Position numbers and translations under genes: made by a program. The notes under the pieces were generated by a model. It did not search any database and had not been told where the DNA came from. It worked only from the letters and a program-made list of their open reading frames with translations. A DNA stretch of 64,000 nt from a virus. Each line of letters opens with the position of its first letter. The first letter of the stretch is position 1. The stretch spans positions 1-64,000 of IMG/VR virus record IMGVR_UViG_3300046453_000179. One strand, 5' to 3'. Of this stretch, positions 25,377-33,512 are shown one piece after another.

Positions 25377-25399
25377 AAAAAAACCCGCCGGAGCGGGTT
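25377..25399 (-). terminator. Intrinsic terminator, second of a tandem pair
   Basis: A 7-bp stem (AACCCGC / GCGGGTT) with loop CGGA, followed on the minus strand by seven T. It is identical over about 27 nt to the terminator at 3871..3893. Confidence 0.85.
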
Positions 25400-25418
25400 G
25401 GTATGGTTTGCTGTCGAG

Positions 25419-25643
25419 CTATGCGGCGGCCACGCGTTCACCTTTGAGCAAGCAGCCCACGCAGATGATCTGCCGGGTGCCGCCCTTGAGCTTGCGCGCC
25501 TGGAGCATGGCACCAATGATCGTTTCAATGAACTCCCGGCCCTGGCAGCGCGGGCACTGCAGCATGTCAGCCGGCTTGCTGGCGCGCGAGGTGCGCGTCT
25601 TCGGCTTGTCCGGCGGGGGAGCATCGGGAACGAGGTGCAGCAT
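25419..25643 (-). CDS. Small zinc-ribbon protein
   Basis: A 74-residue protein with two Cys pairs (CPRC about residue 30 and CVGC about residue 62), giving a single four-Cys zinc ribbon, and a Pro-rich N-terminus. Its start overlaps the stop of the 56-residue upstream gene by one base (TGATG). Located between the minor head protein and the scaffold, just before the tandem terminators. Function unknown; similar small ribbons are common in phage head operons. Confidence 0.7.
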   Translation of the reverse strand: MLHLVPDAPPPDKPKTRTSRASKPADMLQCPRCQGREFIETIIGAMLQARKLKGGTRQIICVGCLLKGERVAAA

Positions 25644-25813
25644 CAGTCGGCCACGCGAGGATCGTTAGGCTCGAGCACGTCGCTCAGATCGCCATCGTAG
25701 AAGCAAATTTCATCGTCTGGCCGCACGGCGGCGCGGGCGCACCAAACAGAATACCCCTTGCGCTCGACGATCACGTCGTCAATGTGCTTTTCCGGCCATT
25801 TTTGCAGTTCCAT
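25643..25813 (-). CDS. Short head-operon protein (56 residues)
   Basis: Translates as MELQKWPEKHIDDV... and ends at LEPNDPRVAD. It is acidic, without membrane segments, and contains CARAAV and CFYDG. The stop overlaps the next ATG and the start lies one base before the stop of the upstream minor head gene, which supports coupled translation. Function not recognised. Confidence 0.65.
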   Translation of the reverse strand: MELQKWPEKHIDDVIVERKGYSVWCARAAVRPDDEICFYDGDLSDVLEPNDPRVAD

Positions 25814-27415
25814 CTACGAATTCTCCCTGGTGTACCGCATACCGAGCTGCTTCGCCACTCGCTCCCACAGAACGTGGGCGGTTTCGGCGGCTTTGAACTT
25901 TGCTTGCAACTCGCCGCCAGTGACACGATTGTGCACGTCCAGCTTAGCGTGCTCCAACTCAGCATTATAAGCCTTTCGGATCTCGCCAACGCCTGGCCAT
26001 TGTTTGCCGGGCATCATACTGAAGCGCTGCAACGGCGTTACAGCGCGCAACTCCGCAAGATTGAGGTCGGCGGAGTTTGCCACGTCGGCCAGCGAGAATG
26101 ACGTGCCGCCTGGGTGATTGTGCGTGAATACCGCGCCTTCGACGCCTTGCAACTCCGCTCCCCTGAACGTTACCTTATCCGGCAGGCCTTGGCGCTGCAC
26201 CAGCACTCTGCCATCAGCCGCGACGAAGGCTCCCGTCTCCAGCTTGTCGTGCCGGATCCTTTCTTCGATGGTCACAGCCTGCTGGCGCGCCGGCGTGGAT
26301 GTGTCGGGCAGTGTGCGCGGCCAGGTCGAATCGTAGACGGTAAATTCACCGGGCGGCTGCTTGAACGCGGCAGCGTCGCGCGCGCGTAGTTCCTTGAGTG
26401 AGGCCATGCGGCCACGGTCGTTTGTAAAGTCCTTCACGTCGAACTTGCCGGCACGGTACAGGTCGCCGCGCGCCGGGCCGATGACCTGGTCCTGCACCTC
26501 GGTGCTCTGCCGCTTGAACCAGTCCGCATAGGTCAAGTTCGCGTCGACCGGCCCGCCGGCAGCCGAGCGCGAACCGTACAGCGTCTTCTGGCCCTTGAGC
26601 AGCGCGATCGACGACGAGCGGCAGCACCAGTGGATGCGGCCCGGACCGGCGCGCCAGGGGATGTTGTGTCCCACTGGCTTGTGATCGACCTTCGTGTACA
26701 GCAGATGGTCGCGGGCGCGGCACTCTGGACTGGTACGACCGTCCAGCGTGCTCACCCACATCTCGTCGCCCAGGATGTCGTCGTTTTCGTCAACGAACCG
26801 CGTGCGCGTGATCTGGGCGGTGTGGCTCAGGGCCGTGCGCACCACCGCGTCAACCTCGCGGCGGCTGGTGTCCAGCAGGCCGTCTGCGTAGTTCAGTGCC
26901 TTCGTGCCGCGAATCTCGCGCACGATGTCGCCTGTAGTCTTGCCCTGGGTGTAGCCCACGGCGATCGTATCCTTGACGCGCTGGAGGCGGCTGGCGGAGA
27001 GGTTCGAAGCCCACTCTTTCAGCAGCCTACCCTGCATTGGCTGCGCCATGGCTGCCGCGTAGACCTGCTCAGGTACCACGCTGGCGATGCTGAACGTGGC
27101 TGGCACGACGTGGCGATAAAGATCGTACTGAAATTGCCCCTCGTACTCAACGTACGCCTGGAGCTCTTCCTGCATGCCGCCGTAAAGCGCGGCATAGGCC
27201 TGGGCGTTCACCTCACGCACGCTGGCCAGCAGCTTGTCCAGGCGCTGGACCTTGAATGAGTCCGCGTCCATATCCTCCAGCGCCGCATTCAGGGCGCCGA
27301 TCATGTCGGCATCGGACAGATTCAAGATCCGGATCATCTTCGCCAGCACGTAGTTGCCGTACTGGGTCATGTTCACTTGGTGGCGGACTGTGTGGTCGAG
27401 CAGCGGATCGATCAT
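25814..27415 (-). CDS. Minor head protein (SPP1 gp7/Mu gpF-like) with C-terminal JAMM-like domain
   Basis: A 533-residue protein. The helical N-terminal half and the block around residues 150-265 (DTSRREVDAVVRTALSHTAQ...DGRTSPECRARD) belong to the phage head morphogenesis family, a few copies of which enter the procapsid near the portal. The C-terminal part carries THNHPGGTSFSLAD (His432, His434, Ser441, Asp444), resembling the zinc-binding HxH-S-D core of JAB/JAMM metalloproteases such as RadC, one residue shorter than usual in the loop. The same position in relatives often holds toxin or enzyme domains. The gene follows the portal with a four-base overlap. Confidence 0.8.
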   Translation of the reverse strand: MIDPLLDHTVRHQVNMTQYGNYVLAKMIRILNLSDADMIGALNAALEDMDADSFKVQRLDKLLASVREVNAQAYAALYGGMQEELQAYVEYEGQFQYDLYRHVVPATFSIASVVPEQVYAAAMAQPMQGRLLKEWASNLSASRLQRVKDTIAVGYTQGKTTGDIVREIRGTKALNYADGLLDTSRREVDAVVRTALSHTAQITRTRFVDENDDILGDEMWVSTLDGRTSPECRARDHLLYTKVDHKPVGHNIPWRAGPGRIHWCCRSSSIALLKGQKTLYGSRSAAGGPVDANLTYADWFKRQSTEVQDQVIGPARGDLYRAGKFDVKDFTNDRGRMASLKELRARDAAAFKQPPGEFTVYDSTWPRTLPDTSTPARQQAVTIEERIRHDKLETGAFVAADGRVLVQRQGLPDKVTFRGAELQGVEGAVFTHNHPGGTSFSLADVANSADLNLAELRAVTPLQRFSMMPGKQWPGVGEIRKAYNAELEHAKLDVHNRVTGGELQAKFKAAETAHVLWERVAKQLGMRYTRENS

Positions 27416-28842
27416 GGCGCCTCGGGGTCAGCTTTCGGCTTTGGTTTCGGCACCGGCGGCGCATCGTCCATCGTGCCCAGGGCCGGGCCCTGCGCGTCGA
27501 TGCGCCCTTGCTCTTCCGCCCAAACAGCGTCGGGGCGAATGATGCCGCGCCGCTGCAATTCGCCGTACAGCGATTCGTTGGACAGCTTGCCGGCCTGATT
27601 GACTTTGAGCAGCAGCTCGGCGCTGGCCTCGGCCAAGGTGGCGGCACCGAAGTCCTTAAACACGGTGATATGGCCGCCTTCGGCCTCACCCACCCATTCG
27701 GCCATGAACTGCAGCGCCTGGTCGCCCGAGTCCTCGATGTTCTCCGCGACCTTTTGCAGCGCGCAGGCGCCCTGCTCGTTGTCGGCCAAGGTCTGGGTCT
27801 CGGTTACGTTGCCAGGCTTGATGACCAGCAGCTCTGCGCCCGCCTGGCGCATGCGGTCTTCGAGGTCGAGGATGGAAAGGCGACCCGCCTCGATCGCAGC
27901 GCCCGTGTGTTCCACGAACTTGAGGTCAGCGTCGGGGCGGTCGCTCTTGATCATGGTGCCTGCACCGACCGTGACGGAGGTATCGGCGTCCAACCCTTTG
28001 CCAAACAGGATCGGCACACGGGCGACGTGCAGGATGTTCTGCTGGTCGCTCTTGCTCTGCCAGTGCTCGACGTTGGCGTAAGCCAGCTCGAGCAGTGCCG
28101 GACGGGCCCGCATGAAGCCCAGGCGGTTGCCATAGACCGGAACGAACGGGATGTCTTTGACGGTAGTGACGCCGTTATCGTGCGGCGCCCAGTCGTCCTG
28201 CTTATTTCCGCCCTCAACCTTGCGCCAAGTGGCCCAGGCGCCGCGCGTAAGTACGCGGACCTGCTCAACTTCCTTCGTCGCGAATTCACCGTCTTCCTCG
28301 GTGGCGGTTTCCAACAGTCGCAGCTGCTTGAGCCCATCCTTATCGGTAAGCCAACCCAAAGTGTTCTTCGGATGAATCTGCACGAAATACGGACGGACAC
28401 CGGCTGCATCCTCGGCGGCCTTGGTCACGTACAGCGCCTTGCCGTCCTTGTCTTGGGTCGGTGGGTAGTCTACGAGGATGCCCGAGAATCCGTAGCCCAG
28501 GGCCTCCTGGCCGACCTCAGCGAGGAAGGCATGCAGGTTGCGGCCTTGGCGGTCGACATCCTCCAGCCACGGATGCAACTTCTTCGGCACGTCCTTGCCC
28601 AGTGTGACCGGCTTGCTGAACGGCTTGGCGCCCAGCACCTCGATCGTGCGCTGGTAGGCTGGAAACAGCGTTGCCACCTTCAGGCGCGTCTCGTACGATT
28701 CTTTATCTTCCGCCGGCCAGCGCGGCATGTATTCGACCGCAAGCCGCATGGCCTTGGTGCCGCCCAGCAGCGCGTCGATCAAGGCGCAATGCTCGTTCAG
28801 CGCGTCGGCCTCGGGTGAGCGATTGCGTACTGGGTGGGTCAT
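27412..28842 (-). CDS. Portal protein (DUF4055-type)
   Basis: A 476-residue protein. The N-terminus (ALIDALLGGTKAMR...YMPRWPAEDKESYETRL) and the central VPVYGNRLGF segment are typical of the DUF4055 family of portal proteins, the dodecameric gate for DNA packaging. The C-terminus is Pro/Lys-rich and disordered. It follows TerL and precedes the minor head gene, the expected order terL-portal-head morphogenesis. Recognised from family memory and order. Confidence 0.85.
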   Translation of the reverse strand: MTHPVRNRSPEADALNEHCALIDALLGGTKAMRLAVEYMPRWPAEDKESYETRLKVATLFPAYQRTIEVLGAKPFSKPVTLGKDVPKKLHPWLEDVDRQGRNLHAFLAEVGQEALGYGFSGILVDYPPTQDKDGKALYVTKAAEDAAGVRPYFVQIHPKNTLGWLTDKDGLKQLRLLETATEEDGEFATKEVEQVRVLTRGAWATWRKVEGGNKQDDWAPHDNGVTTVKDIPFVPVYGNRLGFMRARPALLELAYANVEHWQSKSDQQNILHVARVPILFGKGLDADTSVTVGAGTMIKSDRPDADLKFVEHTGAAIEAGRLSILDLEDRMRQAGAELLVIKPGNVTETQTLADNEQGACALQKVAENIEDSGDQALQFMAEWVGEAEGGHITVFKDFGAATLAEASAELLLKVNQAGKLSNESLYGELQRRGIIRPDAVWAEEQGRIDAQGPALGTMDDAPPVPKPKPKADPEAP

Positions 28843-28856
28843 GGGAATCCTTGCTG

Positions 28857-30143
28857 TTACACGCGCAGCGGCGACACGGTGGTCTCGCGCTTCACGATTG
28901 GGTACCGCTTCACGATGAAGTAGCCGTTGGCGTCGTTCGGGTGGTCGTGGCCGGACTTCTTGTCAGGCTGGCCGTCGGCGCCCCACACCTGCTGCTCGAG
29001 CGCCTCGGTGGTGGTCGGGCACAGGTCGGTGTTGATCTTCCACTGGCGCTCGCCGGCGGCGTTCAGGATCATCGCGTTGTAGGCGTTGACCCGGTCCTTC
29101 ACGGCCGGGTTGGTGTGGTTCACCTCCAACTGGAAGCCAGCGGCGCGCAGAATCGACAGATCCGATTCGCTGGCGTTCTTGCTGCTGGTGTTCTGGCCGG
29201 AGGCATCCGGGTAAATCTTGACCTGGTGGCCCTTGTTGGCGAAGTCCTCTTTCAGGATCCGGGCCATGGCTGGCGTGTCGCGCACCTTCACGCGCTCGGC
29301 CAGCGTGAGCGGCATGCCCTCGCGGACCACGTTGATGCAGGCGGTCATGTTCTGCACGTTGAAGTCGAGGCCCACCTGCAGCGGCTCGCCCGGCAGGATG
29401 ATCGCCGTACTGCGGTTCTTGATGCGGTCGAAATCGGGATAGACTGAGCCGCTGGTCAAGTTGGTGAACTTGCCGCGCAGGTAGGCGTCGATCAGCGCCG
29501 GCGGGTAGCTGGCCAGCAGCGACGGAATGTAGTCGGCTGGCAGGTTGAGCTCGTTGTCGAACGTGCTGGCCTGGATCAGGCCGTACAGTGCCGCCAGCTC
29601 GGGCTTGTCGCGTACGGCCTTCACGAACTGCGCGTAGACGAATTTAAAGCCCTCCGGCGTGGTCGTCACGTCGATGCCGTTTAACAGGCCCGGCACGTTG
29701 TAGCGCATCCGCGCGATGATCTTGCGCCAGGCCGTCTCGGCCTTCTTCATCGGCATCACGTCGAGCTCGTCGATCAGCGCGTGGCCGATCTTGAAGCCCA
29801 CGATGGTCTCAGGCTTCTCCATCGAACGGCAAATGACCGTGCCGCGATACAGCCGGCCCTCGTACACCTCGACCTCGTGGTCGCCCTGCTTGACCTTGAT
29901 CTTCAGGCCCATCGCATAGGCCACCTCCTCCATCGTGGGATAGAAGATGTCGCGAATCTGCGGATAGGTCGGTGCGAAATAGCCCTGGCTGATGCCCGGC
30001 CACTGCCAGAAGTGCATGCAGATGCCCACGCAGCCCACGAACGTCTTGCCCGAGCCGAAGCCGGCCACGTACGCTTTGTACTTATGCGGCAGGTTGAGAA
30101 AGTTCGCCTGTGGGATGTTCAGTTCGAGTGCTGGTGTCGTCAT
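28857..30143 (-). CDS. terL: Terminase large subunit
   Basis: A 428-residue DNA-packaging motor and nuclease. Walker A is GFGSGKT (residues 28-34) and Walker B is LIDE (123-126). The RNase H-like nuclease shows acidic residues Asp260 (GLDFN), Asp313 (YPDASG) and Asp400/Asp404 (GHDHPND). Both domains are complete. Start and length are normal for the family. It overlaps the small subunit gene upstream by 62 bases and is followed by the portal. The specific packaging type (cos or pac) cannot be decided from the sequence. Confidence 0.93.
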   Translation of the reverse strand: MTTPALELNIPQANFLNLPHKYKAYVAGFGSGKTFVGCVGICMHFWQWPGISQGYFAPTYPQIRDIFYPTMEEVAYAMGLKIKVKQGDHEVEVYEGRLYRGTVICRSMEKPETIVGFKIGHALIDELDVMPMKKAETAWRKIIARMRYNVPGLLNGIDVTTTPEGFKFVYAQFVKAVRDKPELAALYGLIQASTFDNELNLPADYIPSLLASYPPALIDAYLRGKFTNLTSGSVYPDFDRIKNRSTAIILPGEPLQVGLDFNVQNMTACINVVREGMPLTLAERVKVRDTPAMARILKEDFANKGHQVKIYPDASGQNTSSKNASESDLSILRAAGFQLEVNHTNPAVKDRVNAYNAMILNAAGERQWKINTDLCPTTTEALEQQVWGADGQPDKKSGHDHPNDANGYFIVKRYPIVKRETTVSPLRV

Positions 30144-30672
30144 GCCGCGCGGCGTCCTTAACGCCGATCACGATCTGCACCGGTGTCGGTTTGTCGTCTT
30201 CGGGCTTGATGTCCTTGGTGGCCTTGATCAGGTCCAGGCCGATCTCGGCGGCGCCATTGGCAAGGCGGGTAAGCGCACCGATGTCGCTCAAGGCAACGCG
30301 GCTCGCATCGTCCATCGGCTTGGCGTCATCGATCTCGTTCACCTTGGCGTGGGCAATGCCCGACAACCGGTGCGCGGTCGCAGCGCCATATCGTGCGGCC
30401 CCGGCCAGGTGCATCGAGATTTCCTTGAGTTCGTCGGCCAAGGTGCGCGCCTGAATTTGCGCACTAATCGGAAGTGCGCGGAAGGCTGTCTCTGCTGCAA
30501 CCAATTGATTTGCAACATCTTTTACCTGCTTCGTCTGCGCACCACAGCGTTTGCGTATGGCCGCTTCGGAGATATCGAATTCGCGGGCGAGGGCTCTGCC
30601 CTTCTCCCCTGCAAGGAGGCGTCGCTCGATCTCCGACCACTGCTTTTCTGTCAGGGATGATTTGCGCCCCAT
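30082..30672 (-). CDS. Terminase small subunit-like protein
   Basis: A 196-residue protein. The N-terminal 45 residues form a helix-turn-helix (SLTEKQWSEIERRLLAGEKGR...FDISEAAIRKRC) of the type that recognises packaging sites. The rest is helical, for oligomerisation, with a disordered acidic tail. It lies directly upstream of terL with a long overlap, the standard order. It is the first recognisable late gene of the minus-strand block apart from the 81-residue gene before it. Confidence 0.85.
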   Translation of the reverse strand: MGRKSSLTEKQWSEIERRLLAGEKGRALAREFDISEAAIRKRCGAQTKQVKDVANQLVAAETAFRALPISAQIQARTLADELKEISMHLAGAARYGAATAHRLSGIAHAKVNEIDDAKPMDDASRVALSDIGALTRLANGAAEIGLDLIKATKDIKPEDDKPTPVQIVIGVKDAARHDDTSTRTEHPTGELSQPAA

Positions 30673-30698
30673 GGCTACCTCTGTTTCTGTTCCCTACC

Positions 30699-30944
30699 TT
30701 ATTGAGCGTCTACCGCCAGCATCACCGGCGGCATGGTCGAGCCGATCACCCACAGGGCAATCGAGCCGCCGCCAGCCAGGATGGCCAGCTCGTTCTCAGA
30801 CGGCTTCCAGTAGCTCACCACGGCGGGGATGCCGTCGCACTCGGTGCGGGTGATGGGCAGCGCACTGCATGGCAAATGCGCCTGATCCCAGCCCTTCGGC
30901 GCGCCCAGCACGTCGTTGTTGGTGTGGTGCTGATGCTTGTTCAT
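30699..30944 (-). CDS. Conserved-type phage protein of unknown function
   Basis: An 81-residue protein with the recognisable phage pattern LPCSALPITRTECDG...SYWKPSENELAILAGGGSIALWVIGSTMPPV. I have seen this pattern in phage genomes next to terminase genes, without a known role. The hydrophobic C-terminal part is probably buried strand rather than a membrane segment. The gene begins the late block; upstream of it no minus-strand gene occurs for about 820 bp. Confidence 0.65.
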   Translation of the reverse strand: MNKHQHHTNNDVLGAPKGWDQAHLPCSALPITRTECDGIPAVVSYWKPSENELAILAGGGSIALWVIGSTMPPVMLAVDAQ

Positions 30945-31767
30945 ACGAGATCCTGGTCTGAGGCTGACGATTGCTGAGGTGGCCTATACCAGAAGTCGGA
31001 AAGGTGCTTAGCTCAGCATCGCACATTACTGACTTTGTCGCCGCCCGCTCCAGGCTGGGGCCGCAGGGCGCGATGTTCTGTACCCGGCGGCCGGACCCAC
31101 CTGGTCATGTTTCGTCGGCGATCTGCACCCGCTTTTGCAAGCCCTGCCGCTGGAGTGCGATGGCAGGTACGCGCCCTATCTTATGTGTACGGCCGGTTTG
31201 GCCGCACGGATTCAGTTCGTTGGGTGGCTGGTACAGGCACGTGGCGCCGTACGTTGATTAGACCCTAGGCGCGTACAGCAACGGTTTCATACGCCGCTAC
31301 TGATGAAAGAATTGCCGCTGTTACGTCGGCATCTGGGGCGAATGCATCACCATTCGCTTGGAAAGGTCTGCTCAGGCAAGCGCGCGTCCTACGCCAGCGC
31401 GGCGCGAATGTGGCTTACAGATCTGCGCGCCTTGACGCAAGATTGCGGTCTCAACACAAAAAGGTGGACCCGTTGCTTAATCTCACCACCCAGGATCGAA
31501 ATTTCTTAAACTACGTCGAGGCTTTGGGAATCGACGCCTTAGGTCACGAGATATTGCTTGGCCTATCTCACGGCGAATCCAATTCTTTCTTGCAATATCA
31601 GGCACACAAGGCTATGGCAAAAGCGAACGCGCCTGCCTACAGCTGTATGGTTGACCGCCATCTTGTTGCCCGCAGGCTTAAGATTTCAACCAGCCGCAGA
31701 CCTCCCAGGTAGGTTCGCGGCATCTCCGGCGATGTCGGCCATCGCGCGGTCGACGGCACGCTCAGTT
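30945..31767. other. Sparsely coding stretch upstream of the late block
   Basis: No convincing minus-strand gene. The late promoter, and possibly the packaging site for the terminase, would be expected here, but I could not point to a defensible -35/-10 pair or cos/pac element. One short hairpin (CGGCC / GGCCG near 31186-31200) has no T run. No tRNA was found on either strand. A weak plus-strand open frame occupies the right end (see 31464..31712). Confidence 0.4.
31464..31712 (+). CDS. Possible small plus-strand gene
   Basis: An open frame of 82 residues from a GTG. The peptide (NYVEALGIDALGHEILLG..., then HKAMAKANAPAYS) looks protein-like and the opposite frame does not. There is no clear ribosome-binding site, and a longer ATG start exists at 31410. 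It stands alone on this strand in the sparsely coding region. Treat as tentative. Confidence 0.35.
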   Translation: MDPLLNLTTQDRNFLNYVEALGIDALGHEILLGLSHGESNSFLQYQAHKAMAKANAPAYSCMVDRHLVARRLKISTSRRPPR

Positions 31768-32085
31768 CTATTCCTCGCGGTCCGGCTGGCGGAAGGACGG
31801 CAGCAGGTGCCAGCCCAGTTGGCGCCGGATCTCTTCCAGCGTGGGCGGCGCCTCCAGTGGCGCGTGCGTCCGGCGCTCCAGGTACTCGCGGACGGTTTCT
31901 TTCGATGGGCGCGTCGTGTCGGTCATGCGCGGCCCTTCGGTGGGATTCAGGAATGCGGCCAGCCAGCAGCGCCAGGGCGCTCGCCAGCGGCACGCCTCGG
32001 TCAGCCAAAAACGCAGCGGCAATGAATACGCCTGCAGTCGAGATAGCTCGAGCGCGACGAACTGAAATCGAGAATGCATATCCAT
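31768..32085 (-). CDS. Small accessory phage protein
   Basis: A 105-residue reading from the ATG at 32085. The peptide contains HSRFQFVALELSRLQ and a Trp/Arg-rich middle, then a hydrophilic end (SKETVREYLERR...EIRRQLGWHLLPS). An internal ATG at 31926 would give a 52-residue protein with a better-looking N-terminus, so two genes or two starts are possible. No ribosome-binding site is obvious for either. Function unknown. Confidence 0.5.
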   Translation of the reverse strand: MDMHSRFQFVALELSRLQAYSLPLRFWLTEACRWRAPWRCWLAAFLNPTEGPRMTDTTRPSKETVREYLERRTHAPLEAPPTLEEIRRQLGWHLLPSFRQPDREE

Positions 32086-32143
32086 CGTGCGAGCGTATCG
32101 CACCGGACGACCTACGCCTTGATGAAAATCAAAGCGGATACAG

Positions 32144-32167
32144 AAAAGCCACCGCAATGGGTGGCTT
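32144..32167 (-). terminator. Intrinsic terminator downstream of the membrane-protein gene at 32350
   Basis: A perfect 8-bp stem (AAGCCACC / GGTGGCTT) with a 6-base loop and a short T run on the minus strand. It would end the transcript of the gene at 32350..33135. Confidence 0.72.
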
Positions 32168-32349
32168 GGAGTGTGCTCCCGTGCTATCTGCGCGGTGAGC
32201 GGAACATACATGCGAGCGGAAGCACATCGGCCGGTCTACTCGCAAATCCCTGCTATCGGTGCCGCCGGAGCGATCATTACGAGTGCAAGAAGTAAGTGGG
32301 CAGATGTTAACGTACTTTTCGAAAAAAAGGAAAGACTATCGGAAAGACT

Positions 32350-33135
32350 TTACTTCGAATCTTTGCCGCCAGCTGGTTTTTCACTAATGGTATGAGTTTT
32401 GAAAAATTCGTTGGCGGGGCCTGGTGGTTGGGGATCCACGTTAAACGGCGCTGGAGTTGGAACTGGCGCAGTTGCAGGCGGCTGCGAGCGCTCAGGCTGG
32501 GGTGTGCTAGCTGGCACGTCGGGTAAATTATTAGACATCGCGGGCTCCGGGGAATAAGCACTGCAAATATTGGGTTTGCCTAACAATTGTACGCTATAGA
32601 TCTTGTCTGTTGATGACACTTTGTTAAAAACATAGAGCCCTCCTGATGGAATAAGCACTACCACCGCACACGCACATGCCAATAAGGCTCGCTGAACATA
32701 TGCTCCGCGATCACGGTTTACGTTCCCATTCCACGCAGCAGCATCAGCGAGAAGCTCATTTAAATATTCCTCGAAGTCAACTTTAGACAACGCATCAGCC
32801 TCGCTGACGGGTAGGCCCTGCCTGCGTCGCCAATTCTTCAGGGTAAAACTATGCTCGCGAAGTGCCTTGGGATTCGGCAGTTTTTTGTAGTTGGGGGAGA
32901 TCGCTGCTCTGCATAGAAAATACAAACCGCACAGCAACGACAGGAGGGACGCTCCTGCCGTCACGCCAAACAAGTAACACTGGATTGTGTATTGGTATTG
33001 ATAGTCAACGAGAACTATTGAAACCGCACTCGTTAGCGCAGCCATCACTACGAGAGGAATATTTACCGTCGTTGCAATGGCATTACGTTGATCAATTTCG
33101 AACTCGTAGAACTTTTGGAAGTGACTCGAATCCAT
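32350..33135 (-). CDS. Accessory membrane protein with Pro-rich tail
   Basis: A 261-residue protein with two adjacent membrane segments (about residues 24-45 and 52-77), a soluble helical region (85-140), a third membrane segment (about 148-170) and a Pro/Ala-rich C-terminal tail. The two-helix hairpin with a cytosolic region recalls SLATT-type and other defence-associated membrane proteins, but no motif is decisive. It is AT-rich, preceded by AAGGAG and followed by its own terminator. It stands apart from the late operon, so it is probably expressed in the lysogen, possibly for exclusion of other phages. Confidence 0.72.
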   Translation of the reverse strand: MDSSHFQKFYEFEIDQRNAIATTVNIPLVVMAALTSAVSIVLVDYQYQYTIQCYLFGVTAGASLLSLLCGLYFLCRAAISPNYKKLPNPKALREHSFTLKNWRRRQGLPVSEADALSKVDFEEYLNELLADAAAWNGNVNRDRGAYVQRALLACACAVVVLIPSGGLYVFNKVSSTDKIYSVQLLGKPNICSAYSPEPAMSNNLPDVPASTPQPERSQPPATAPVPTPAPFNVDPQPPGPANEFFKTHTISEKPAGGKDSK

Positions 33136-33512
33136 TTTTTGGCTGCTCCTTAGAACGCCATAGCGGTTGCTTCTTGGGATACGATATCAAGAATATCACC
33201 TTAGGCACAAGGATGGGCTCCCATAACTCAAATTGCGCCCGCCATCCCGAATTTTATTGGCCGTCCTCCTTGATATTCGATTGACTTTTCTCAACTACAG
33301 CTTCGCGAATGAATATTAGCCTCAGCGGATGAAAAATCACATTCCCCTCTGCTGGGCTGCGCGCAGACTTACCCCTACCCACGGTCTTAAATTTGCTGCC
33401 GCGCTTCTTTGTGACCAGGCCGTACCCGTCGAACTGGCGTTACGATTTTTGACGCTGCCGCTTAAACGGCTATCCTGTGCTTGTTGGCCCTACCGTTACC
33501 AGGAGCTCGAGG
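33136..33512. other. AT-rich intergenic region before the serine recombinase
   Basis: No gene I can support. The stretch is AT-rich compared with its surroundings and would hold the promoters of the divergent genes at 33135 and 33513. If the recombinase is the integrase, an attP site would be expected here or just upstream, but I found no convincing dyad core. Confidence 0.4.

Noticed and set aside
31180-31205. Terminator at the CGGCC/GGCCG hairpin
   Set aside because: No T run follows on either strand.
30945-31767. tRNA or CRISPR array in the sparsely coding region
   Set aside because: No T-loop/acceptor pattern on either strand and no regular repeats with spacers.
31637-32008. Minus-strand frame of 123 residues overlapping the small gene at 31768
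   Set aside because: The N-terminal part is a shifted shadow of the better frame; only the last 28 residues look protein-like.
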